From Pseudomonadota bacterium (GTDB lineage Bacteria > Pseudomonadota > Gammaproteobacteria > Burkholderiales > Thiobacillaceae): DNA of 64,000 nt. Location of the stretch: NCBI GenBank assembly GCA_021802555.1, contig JAJZRU010000001.1:1-64000 (forward strand), in the 5' to 3' direction. Under the pieces are notes generated by a model, which worked only from the letters and a program-made list of their open reading frames with translations, searched no databases and was not told the DNA's origin. Within the stretch, counting starts at the first letter, position 1. Every line of letters begins with the position of its first letter. Positions 1-6,509 of this stretch are shown in pieces. The translations under genes and the position numbers were made by a program.

Positions 1-2
1 AG

Positions 3-119
3 GTCAAAGTCACCATGAGAAAATCCTACGGCTTCCGAACCTTCCGCGTCACAGAACTCGCCTTGTATCATGCACTTGGCAAACTTCCCGAGCCACAACT
101 CGCCCACAGATTTTACTGA
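3..119 (+). mobile_element. C-terminal end of an IS transposase, cut by the window edge
   Basis: An open frame enters from the left edge and stops with TGA at 117-119. Its last residues read MRKSYGFRTF, then LALYHALGKLPEP, then HRFY. This resembles the C-terminal tail of ISL3-type (IS204/IS1001-like) DDE transposases, which end in a similar KSYGFR...LPEP..HRF pattern. The family assignment is from memory of that pattern and is moderately sure. A short inverted pair, TTTTGTG at 127-133 and CACAAAA at 149-155, follows and could belong to the element's right end. Most of the element lies outside the window, so whether it is intact cannot be judged. Confidence 0.6.
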
Positions 120-186
120 CGAGGCTTTTGTGTAAGTAATAGTAGCCACAAAATCTGTTGCGTAAAGCAAAATGCGATGTTAGTTT

Positions 187-204
187 ACACAAATTCCTTT
201 GTGT
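187..204. promoter_or_regulatory. Palindromic operator-like site upstream of the fic gene
   Basis: Positions 187-204 read ACACAAA-TTCC-TTTGTGT, a perfect 7-bp inverted repeat around a self-complementary-like 4-nt centre, ending 20 bp before the ATG at 224. The adjacent Fic protein ends in a winged-helix-like segment, so autoregulation is a reasonable inference. No strong -35/-10 pair is visible; TTGCGT at 158-163 is the best -35 candidate. Confidence 0.4.
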
Positions 205-223
205 TTGCCGTGCATTACACATC

Positions 224-1339
224 ATGAAACCGTTGGTTCCACAGAAACTGCCGCTCTCGGATATTGCCTGGGAACGGTTGATCCCGCTCATCGGCAAGGC
301 AAACCGCGCCTTGGCACATTATGACGGGGTCCTTTACGGCGTGCCCAACCCCACTGTCCTGCTCTCGCCACTGACCACCCAGGAAGCCGTGCTCTCGTCG
401 AAAATCGAGGGCACGCAGGCAACGCTAGGCGAGGTCTTCCGTTTCGAAGCCGGTGAAGAACCCGAGTTGGAATCGAGGCGGCAGGACATTGGCGAAATCA
501 TGAATTACCGGCGAGCGTTGCGGCACGCCGAGACGGCGCTCGTCAAACGCCCGTTCAACCTCAACCTGCTGCTTGAACTGCACAGCATCCTGCTCGACAG
601 CGTCCGCGGCCGCAACAAGGCGCGTGGACACTTCCGCAAGACCCAGAACTGGATCGGCGCTTTTGGCACGCCCATGGAGCAGGCCGAGTTCATCCCGCCC
701 GACCCGCAGCGCCTGATGGAATACCTGGACAATTGGGAAAAGTACTACCACGCCGAGCGGCCGGACGCGCTGGTGCAGCTGGCCATCGTCCATGCCCAGT
801 TCGAGATCGTTCACCCTTTCCTCGACGGCAACGGGCGCCTGGGCCGCATCCTGGTTCCCCTGTTTCTGTTTGAAAAAGGTCTGCTGTCCCGACCGATGTT
901 CTATCTCTCGTCCTATCTGGAATCCCACCGCGACGAGTACATTACCCGCCTGCGCGCACTGGGGCAAGCACCCGACGCATGGAATCGGTGGATCGCATTC
1001 TTCCTCACTGCGCTCATTGAGCAGGCGCAGGAGAATGCCTCGAAAGCCCGCGCCATCCTCGACCTGTACGAAAACCTGAAAACCCGCGTGCTCGAACTCA
1101 CCCACTCGCAATACGCCATCCCATTGCTGGATCAACTCTTTCAGCGCCCAGTGTTCCAGAGCTCGCACATCCAGCTGCCCGTCGCGCCCCAGCCGAGCAG
1201 GCAAGCCATCGCCAATCTGCTGCGCACCCTGCGCGATGCGGGGATACTCAAAGTCATCCGCGAAGGACGCGGGCGGCGGGCACAGGGCCTGGCCCTGACC
1301 GAACTGATCAATCTGTGCGAAGGCAAAGAAGTCATCTAA
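224..1339 (+). CDS. Fic family protein (predicted AMP-transferase with C-terminal winged helix)
   Basis: A 371-residue protein when started at the ATG at 224. An upstream in-frame start at 158 would add 22 residues that look unlike the family and run through the palindrome at 187-204. The N-terminal Fic_N-type region includes SSKIEGTQAT, the segment that carries the inhibitory alpha-helix motif in such proteins. The core holds the Fic motif HPFLDGNGRLGR at about residues 200-211, with the catalytic His and the nucleotide-binding GNGR. The C-terminal 70 residues look like a winged-helix DNA-binding segment, as in Fic-wHTH regulators. Members usually transfer AMP to protein targets; the target here is unknown. 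The gene lies between an IS end and a damaged RM locus, as is common for toxin-like Fic proteins. Confidence 0.9.
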   Translation: MKPLVPQKLPLSDIAWERLIPLIGKANRALAHYDGVLYGVPNPTVLLSPLTTQEAVLSSKIEGTQATLGEVFRFEAGEEPELESRRQDIGEIMNYRRALRHAETALVKRPFNLNLLLELHSILLDSVRGRNKARGHFRKTQNWIGAFGTPMEQAEFIPPDPQRLMEYLDNWEKYYHAERPDALVQLAIVHAQFEIVHPFLDGNGRLGRILVPLFLFEKGLLSRPMFYLSSYLESHRDEYITRLRALGQAPDAWNRWIAFFLTALIEQAQENASKARAILDLYENLKTRVLELTHSQYAIPLLDQLFQRPVFQSSHIQLPVAPQPSRQAIANLLRTLRDAGILKVIREGRGRRAQGLALTELINLCEGKEVI

Positions 1340-1403
1340 GCGGTACAGGGAAACCGGCTGATTGAAACCCTTGCGGCCGGCTAATTGAAAGGGCATTCAT
1401 CCA

Positions 1404-1862
1404 TCACAGCGCCGCCACCGCCTCCCGCATCGCCTTGTCCGGCCATATCCACTTGCCGTAAACCGTCGCCGGCCGCTCGTTCAGCCAGCACGAGACTTTG
1501 AGCGGGTCCAGCTCCATCACATTGCTTGCCTGATACACCCCGACCTCCAGATCCTGCCGCGCCACCCGCAGCGAGCCCTGCACCGAGCGGTCCACCGCCG
1601 TGTCGAAGCGCACCGGACCCAGCGCCAGCTCCGCCTTTTTGATCTGCGTGTCCGGGCAGCCGGCCATAGCCAGTGTCGCCGTGTACAGCAATCGAAACCA
1701 CTTGCTGCCCAATTCGGCGAACTGTTGCTTGCGCAGGCCGGGCATGAAAAGCGCATAGCGCGTCGCATCGTGACAGAACATCACGCACTGGCGGCGGTCC
1801 AGCGTAAACAGATGGCCATGCCAACTGCCGAGCGGGCTGGCTTCTTCCAGCAGCGTCGATGA
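1404..1862 (-). pseudogene. 3' part of a DUF6933-type gene, fused to an hsdM stub
   Basis: The minus-strand frame from about 1860 to the stop at 1404 encodes GSWHGHLFTLDRRQCVMFCH, then a region with FAELGSKW and VDRSVQGSL, and ends near ERPATVYGKWIWPDKAM. This pattern matches the body of small DUF6933 proteins (about 170 residues, function unknown), but the normal first 30 or so residues are missing. Upstream of TCG-ACG-CTG-CTG (about 1860) the sequence changes to a different frame carrying HsdM-like residues. The frame can be extended to an ATG at 1913, but that start lies in HsdM-derived DNA read out of frame. I therefore call it a truncated remnant rather than a gene. Confidence 0.7.
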
Positions 1863-2172
1863 AACAGCAGATCGAACAGCTCGTCGCCGTCTTTCTTGAT
1901 CAGGCTCGGCCAACTGTACTGCCCCGGCACCGGGCTCTGCTGATTATATGGCGCCTTGGTGCGCTCGTCGGCCATCTTGAGACAACCGCCCGCCTGCGGG
2001 CGCGTTGCGGTGAAGGCTAACGTGAGCATTGCGAACGTTAAGGCGCGCAGCGCCGGCCGGAACCAAACAGCAGATAGGTGAGCTGCTCGACGTAGTCGCC
2101 ATACGACATGCCGTCGTCGCGCAGGACGTTGCAGTAGTTCCAGAGTTTTTGGACGATGGTGGCGGGGCTCAT
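1863..2172 (-). pseudogene. hsdM: Truncated, interrupted hsdM (type I DNA methyltransferase) 5' remnant
   Basis: The ATG at 2172 overlaps the TGA of the upstream ATP-binding gene (ATGA at 2172-2169). It opens a frame reading MSPATIVQKLWNYCNVLRDD and then GDYVEQLTYLLF, the typical N terminus of HsdM. An 83-bp insert (2064-1982) follows and brings a stop (TAA ending at 2038). Directly after it the HsdM sequence resumes in another frame as LKMADERTKAPYNQ...YSWPSLIKKDGDELF. By about 1877 similarity ends and the DUF6933 remnant begins. Roughly the first 65 codons survive; the N-terminal helical domain is incomplete and the whole SAM-binding domain (NPPF motif) is gone. No other hsdM is present in the window. 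Confidence 0.85.
1982..2064. repeat. 83-bp insert interrupting hsdM, with two inverted-repeat segments
   Basis: The insert lies exactly between the TTT codon of ...TYLLF and the CTC codon of LKMADE. It contains CGCCCGC-CT-GCGGGCG at 1987-2002 and a near-palindrome at 2018-2040 (TAACGT...ACGTTA arms around GAGCATTGCGA). It also has a GC-rich stem-like segment, GCGCGCAGCGCCGGCCGG, near 2042-2059. It looks like a small non-coding repetitive element, but no second copy is recognisable in the window. At 83 bp it is not a multiple of three, unlike the inserts in hsdR and hsdS. Confidence 0.6.
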
Positions 2173-4019
2173 TCGGGTTTCTTCTTGTAGGCTTGGTTCG
2201 GATGGTTCGGCTTGCCCGGCACGCGGGCAACCAGACGCCCATCACGCAGCATGGGGTTGATGTAATGGTTGCGCAGGGAATCGGCGTCCCTGCCCAACAG
2301 GCCTGCCAATGTTCGAAGTGTCCGCCAGTCCTCCGAACATAGCGCCAGGATGGTTTCTTCCACTAACTCTTTGGCGACTCTCGCCTTTTCTCTCACCGGC
2401 GAAGCCAAGGCCAACAGTTGTTCTGTTTGTTCGGACTCGAAATGTTCGGGGCTTGGACCGTAATGTTCGGAGCTGGCGGGCAAATGTTCGGAGCCTCCAC
2501 CTTCATCCAGTCCCCCTTCGAACAAATCGCCAATACCCTCCTTAGGCCATCGGTAGCGGGTACCCCGGCCATGTCCGCCGGCTTTCTCAAGCCAACCCTG
2601 CTCGACGAAGCGCTTGAGTCGGACGCCAATATCCCTTGGGTGCTCATGTCGGTACGGCTGCACATCGGCATTGCAAATCTCGCCGAAGCGATGCGCCAGC
2701 ATCAAAATGACCCGATCCAGCTCGTCCAGGGAAGCATAAGCTTCGCCCACCACGCCGCGCAGCTCCCGTTCCACGTCCTCTGGGATCATGCTGGAAACCG
2801 GCAGCCACACTCGGGTCATTTCCATCACCGGATGCTCCGCCACCAACGGAATCATCCAATGCTGTTCCCGCCAAGCGCGCAATATCTTCTGGAAACCTGA
2901 TCCTGCCTTCTCGCCCAGGCCAAGCAATTGGAACATCTTCTGCAGATTCGGATTGCGTGGGTCGCTGACCCCGCCCTGATACAGTTGCTCGCGCGGTATG
3001 CGCAAACGCCCCGGATTCATGAAGATGAAGGCGTCGCGCCGTTTGATCACATTGATCGGCCGCGAGGATTGGTGGTCGGCGTGGATCAGCGTGTTGACCA
3101 GCGCCTCCCGCAAGGCCTCGTGCACATGGGTCTCCTCCAGCCGCGTGCCCGCATGATCCAGCTTGAACGGCACTTGCACGCCCTCAACCAGCCGCGGATA
3201 GACCCGGTAGTAGAAATTGAACAGGTTGGGTTCCCATTTGCCGTCCAGGGTCAGCCGGTAAGTCCAGCGGGCCTCGGGGTCTTCCGAGAGCTGTTCCTGA
3301 TAATCCACGTGGTAATGCGGCAAGGCATCCAACAGACTACGTTCACGTCCGAACATCAGTAGGCCTGCCAGCGTGAGTCCCTCCGTTCCCGAGCGGCGGT
3401 CACGGCGCAGGCCGCCCAGCCGTTCCAGAAAATCCGCCTCGTTCAGGGCCAGAAACGGATGGTCCGGATCACGTGAGGCAAAGCGGTTCCGATAGGCCGT
3501 CATCGTTTCCTCATCCAGGTCTTCGAGATCGAAGCCGTCCAGGATCAGACCATCCAGCGGCTCGTCCCCAGCATCCCGCAACATCTGGCGGACCTCCGCC
3601 TCCAGGCAGCGGTAGTCGCCCTCGAAGTTGCGCTTGTAGGTGCCGGTCAGAGGGTTGCCGTTGATGAACACCGGCCGCTGCTGCCGGGGCATGCGGGGCA
3701 CATGGATGCAGATCAGCTTGTGGCTGTCGATGCTTTGCACCTGGACGTCCGATTCCGAACAGACCGGCACGCTCAGCTTCTGGGTATTGTTGTGGGTATC
3801 CCAGAATGCCTTGAGCTGCGCATCCGCCTTGCGCACCCCGGACACCACGAAACGCCCGTCATGCTCGGACACCCCGAGGACGATAAAGCCGCCTTCCGTG
3901 TTGGCGAAAGCGGAAATCGTCTCCCACAGAGACCGTGGCAAGCCGCCTTCGGCGGCCTTGAACTCCACATCCTGGTCCTCGCCCAGATTGAGGGCTTCGA
4001 GAATCTGGTCGACGTTCAT
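2169..4019 (-). CDS. AlbA_2/Schlafen-type ATP-binding protein of the type I RM locus
   Basis: A 616-residue protein. The N-terminal 130 residues (EDQDVEFKAAEGGLP...FANTEGGFIVLGVSE) form an AlbA_2/Schlafen-type domain. A GHKL-like ATPase segment follows (HEALREALVNTLIHADHQ, then GSGFQKILRAW), and the C-terminal third carries winged-helix-like stretches. Such proteins often accompany type I RM genes and are annotated as ATP-binding or putative transcriptional regulators; their role is not settled. Start and stop are coupled to the neighbours: its ATG overlaps the stop of the 94-residue stub (ATGA, 4019-4016), and its own TGA overlaps the hsdM start. A low-complexity stretch near residues 500-530 repeats SEH-type triplets, encoded by AATGTTCGG-like repeats on the plus strand. 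Confidence 0.85.
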   Translation of the reverse strand: MNVDQILEALNLGEDQDVEFKAAEGGLPRSLWETISAFANTEGGFIVLGVSEHDGRFVVSGVRKADAQLKAFWDTHNNTQKLSVPVCSESDVQVQSIDSHKLICIHVPRMPRQQRPVFINGNPLTGTYKRNFEGDYRCLEAEVRQMLRDAGDEPLDGLILDGFDLEDLDEETMTAYRNRFASRDPDHPFLALNEADFLERLGGLRRDRRSGTEGLTLAGLLMFGRERSLLDALPHYHVDYQEQLSEDPEARWTYRLTLDGKWEPNLFNFYYRVYPRLVEGVQVPFKLDHAGTRLEETHVHEALREALVNTLIHADHQSSRPINVIKRRDAFIFMNPGRLRIPREQLYQGGVSDPRNPNLQKMFQLLGLGEKAGSGFQKILRAWREQHWMIPLVAEHPVMEMTRVWLPVSSMIPEDVERELRGVVGEAYASLDELDRVILMLAHRFGEICNADVQPYRHEHPRDIGVRLKRFVEQGWLEKAGGHGRGTRYRWPKEGIGDLFEGGLDEGGGSEHLPASSEHYGPSPEHFESEQTEQLLALASPVREKARVAKELVEETILALCSEDWRTLRTLAGLLGRDADSLRNHYINPMLRDGRLVARVPGKPNHPNQAYKKKPE

Positions 4020-4300
4020 TTTGTAGCACTAGAGAAGGCGCAGCTCAGGGACGGCAGACACAGCCATTCAGTGCAACGCAGCGCTGGATCCTGGGCGCCA
4101 GCCGGGATCTTGTCGTCAGCTATAGGACTGGCCTTCCTCCCTTTCGGATCAGGGATGCCGTGCTCCGCCTTCATGAGCGCATAAAGGTCGTCCAAGTCAT
4201 CTGGCGTAAGCGTTTCCTTTGTAAACAGTCGGCTAACGGCGTCGCTTTGCCAAGGTGCCAAACCTTTCGCCCAACCGAGTATCTCCTGAAGTATGGACAT
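4016..4300 (-). pseudogene. 5' stub of a probable AAA-type ATPase gene
   Basis: The 94-residue frame opens MSILQEILGWAKGLAPWQSD...LTPDDLDDLYALMKAEHGIPDP. This is the characteristic N terminus of large (about 700-900 residue) ATP-binding proteins found in defence and RM neighbourhoods. After about residue 70 (DDKIPAGAQD) the sequence turns into PALRCTEWLCLPSLSCAFSS, which does not continue the family and runs to a stop at 4016. The simplest reading is an internal deletion that removed the ATPase body. It starts 12 bp after the hsdS stop and ends overlapping the start of the next gene. It could also be a short expressed peptide. The family assignment is from recall of the N-terminal pattern. 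Confidence 0.55.
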
Positions 4301-4312
4301 CGCTACCCCCCT

Positions 4313-5938
4313 TTAGCCACTAATCGCACTTTCGGCGCACTCTTTTACGCCATACTGTTGCAGCAGTAGACCGGAAAACGCCTTAGCCAAGATTGACTGG
4401 CGGAGGCGCTCTGCCCGCTGGAAGTTGGCGTCGACTTGCGTCTCTATTTCACGAATGAGTGAGAGGCGCCGGTCGATTTCGACGACGATATGGAGTTGTT
4501 CTGCGAAGGGAGGCAATGGTAACGGCATTTGCTTTATCTCACCGCCCGCAATCCCTTGTTGCCCCGCTGTCGTCTTAATCAACTCGTCAATGTGCTGCCG
4601 CGACCTGCCCACATTGGCGGCAATTGCAAGGTAACTTGGTGAGACCTGCTGTTCATTGACAACACGACCTCGGATCAATTTGTCTGGATATAAAAGCGCG
4701 CCTGTCACCACGTTCACTAAAGCGCACACGCCGACAAGTTCTTTTGTGCCGTTGTACCTGACAAACAAAACGTCTCCCACTTCGAGTTTGTAGTCGTCAA
4801 CGCACTCATTCGTTTGCAGTCTGTAGAAACGACTGTCCTTGGTATCTAGCTCAAGAGGGCGAACCGAAGAAATACGAAGGATTGGAATGCCCGGCTCGGA
4901 ATCTTCCGGTTTCTTTGACAAGCCATTCCGCAACGACATGAGTAGCTGATCAACAGTCGCCCATACCCATCCCTCCGGCAATTCGGGCAGGTCGGTGGTG
5001 TCGGGCGCGGCGGGTTCTTTGTATTTGCCCTTGCCTTGCCACTGGCTGCGGCGGGTTTCGAGGATGCGTTGCAGGAGTTGTTCGCCGGTTTCGTATGTGG
5101 TAGCGGCATCTTGCCGCTGATCTAAGCGGCGGGACGCCGCTTCTACGAGTTCGGCTTCGGTTTCGACGAGGCGGCCTTCGACGGCGGCTTTGAGGACGGC
5201 GGCTTTGTAGCGCTTGAGGTTGGTCTTGACGCGCTTAAGGTTGGCGACGGCTTCGTCGAGGCGGGAGAATTGTTTTTCGATTTCCGCGACGATGCGTTTT
5301 TGTTGGTCGAGGGGCCGATGCGGAATCTCGAAAGCTCGGATGTCTTTCGGACGGACTGCTGGATACAAAGCGCCCTGGACGAGTTCTGACATTGCCGAGA
5401 CGAAGTCTTGAGTTTGCACTGCGTAGTACAACCAGCGGGGCTCGGTGCCTTCGTTAGCCCGCAAGACGTAAAACCCTGTTGAACCCACAGCCCCATCAAG
5501 CTCAGGCGGCACGATAGCGACCGCATTCAAATTGGGCCGCGTCATTGATACCAACACATCGCCCGACTTCAGACGTTGTTTGGCACGGCTGGGCGCAGCT
5601 TCGGCTGCGAGAGCCTTGGGCTCGGTGATGCGTTTTAGCTTGTTATCAACACTGCTGATATCGACGTAGGCAAAGTCATCCGTACCAACGGGGCCGCCTT
5701 GGTCGATTTTCGGGGCCGTGAGCTCGCCGAGCGGGGCCATTCGAACGGTTTCTGTTTGGCGGCTTGCGGTCTCCCCCACGGCGCGCCCTACGGCATTTCT
5801 CTCATCCTCCAGGTGCTCCATGAGCGCCTGCACATTCTGGTGCCGTGTCAGCCAGCCTGCCTCGGCATCCGCCAAGGAAATCTCGATACGTGCCTCCAGC
5901 GAATCATCATTTTTTTTTGCGCGTGCTCGCTTGCTCAC
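4313..5938 (-). CDS. hsdS: Type I restriction-modification specificity subunit HsdS, with in-frame REP insert
   Basis: A 541-residue protein started by GTG at 5938, which overlaps the relE stop (GTGA). It has two target-recognition domains (about residues 65-215 and 315-475). Each is followed by a conserved helical spacer: LDQQKRIVAEIEKQFSRLDE for the first and PPFAEQLHIVVEIDRRLSLI for the second. The central spacer normally runs from LKAAVEGRL into the LLERIL...RR.W helix; here the peptide VEAASRRLDQRQDAAT, encoded by a 48-bp REP pair at 5100-5147, is inserted between them. HsdS sets the DNA site recognised by the HsdM2S methylase and the HsdR complex. With hsdM destroyed it has no obvious partner in this window. 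Confidence 0.93.
   Translation of the reverse strand: MSKRARAKKNDDSLEARIEISLADAEAGWLTRHQNVQALMEHLEDERNAVGRAVGETASRQTETVRMAPLGELTAPKIDQGGPVGTDDFAYVDISSVDNKLKRITEPKALAAEAAPSRAKQRLKSGDVLVSMTRPNLNAVAIVPPELDGAVGSTGFYVLRANEGTEPRWLYYAVQTQDFVSAMSELVQGALYPAVRPKDIRAFEIPHRPLDQQKRIVAEIEKQFSRLDEAVANLKRVKTNLKRYKAAVLKAAVEGRLVETEAELVEAASRRLDQRQDAATTYETGEQLLQRILETRRSQWQGKGKYKEPAAPDTTDLPELPEGWVWATVDQLLMSLRNGLSKKPEDSEPGIPILRISSVRPLELDTKDSRFYRLQTNECVDDYKLEVGDVLFVRYNGTKELVGVCALVNVVTGALLYPDKLIRGRVVNEQQVSPSYLAIAANVGRSRQHIDELIKTTAGQQGIAGGEIKQMPLPLPPFAEQLHIVVEIDRRLSLIREIETQVDANFQRAERLRQSILAKAFSGLLLQQYGVKECAESAISG
5100..5147. repeat. REP pair inserted in frame in hsdS
   Basis: Two adjacent hairpins on the plus strand: AGCGGCATCTTGCCGCT (5102-5118) and AAGCGGCGGGACGCCGCTT (5124-5142), the second ending in CTAC, which is GTAG on the minus strand. 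The unit is 48 bp, 16 codons, so the hsdS frame is kept. It has the same two hairpin types as the copies in hsdR. A GTAG tetranucleotide next to an imperfect palindrome is the classic signature of REP sequences mobilised by RAYT transposases. Confidence 0.85.
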
Positions 5939-6222
5939 TTCATCCGCCCCCTGGCCTTGCGGTACACCGCGCTGTTCTCCCGCTTGCCCACGGCCACCAC
6001 GACGACTACGACCCGCTTGTCAAACACCTGATAAACCAGCCTATAGCCGGCGGCGCGCAGCTTGATCTTGTAGCAGTCTGGCATGCCCGAGAGCCGGGCG
6101 GTTTCGACGCGGGGGTTTTCCAGCCGTTCCAGCAGCTTGGTTTTGAATTGCTCGCGCAGCGTCCGGTCGAGCTTCTGCCACTCCTTCCAGGCACTGTCCC
6201 GGAATTCGAGGCTATAGGTCAC
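5935..6222 (-). CDS. RelE/ParE-type toxin
   Basis: A 95-residue basic protein: MTYSLEFRDSAWKEWQKLD, then LREQFKTKLLERLENPRV, then YKIKLRAAGYRLVYQV and VVAVGKREN..VY.KA. This is the full RelE fold pattern, including the conserved R.L..Y stretch and the C-terminal GKR..VY segment of mRNA-cleaving RelE toxins. It overlaps the antitoxin gene by 11 bp upstream and hsdS by 4 bp downstream (GTGA), so antitoxin, toxin and HsdS are probably translated from one message. The likely activity is ribosome-dependent mRNA cleavage. Confidence 0.9.
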   Translation of the reverse strand: MTYSLEFRDSAWKEWQKLDRTLREQFKTKLLERLENPRVETARLSGMPDCYKIKLRAAGYRLVYQVFDKRVVVVVVAVGKRENSAVYRKARGRMK

Positions 6223-6457
6223 TGGGTTTGACCTTGACGGTGGGCTCGTTCTCGCGTGCCTTCACCAGTTTGGCCAGTTCGATGTCGTCCAGCTTTTCCA
6301 TCATGGCTTCGAAGGCGGCGGCGGGCACCAGGTAGGCGGCGGGCTTGTTGTGGTTGAGCACGGCGACGGGGAAGCCGTCCGCTTCGTCGATGACGGCGGT
6401 GGGGTTCTTTTTCAGCTCGCTAATGCTGACCGAGGCGTTGGTGTAGAGCAGTTCCAT
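6212..6457 (-). CDS. Phd/YefM-type antitoxin of the RelE toxin
   Basis: An 81-residue protein from the ATG at 6457 (a start at 6469 would add MGPA). It carries ASVSISELKKNPTAVIDEAD and then FPVAVLNHNKPAAYLVPAAA, the N-terminal DNA-binding fold of Phd/YefM antitoxins, followed by a charged, probably disordered tail that would wrap the toxin. The short AT-rich gap between it and hsdR (6470-6509, with TAATATGACCTGTATTTTAG at 6479-6498) is the only spacer in the locus and is a candidate autoregulated promoter. The pair sits inside the RM operon, where it may stabilise the locus. Confidence 0.9.
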   Translation of the reverse strand: MELLYTNASVSISELKKNPTAVIDEADGFPVAVLNHNKPAAYLVPAAAFEAMMEKLDDIELAKLVKARENEPTVKVKPSDL

Positions 6458-6509
6458 GGCAGGCCCCATTAGAGCGTTAATATGACCTGTATTTTAGTCT
6501 TTATTTGTC

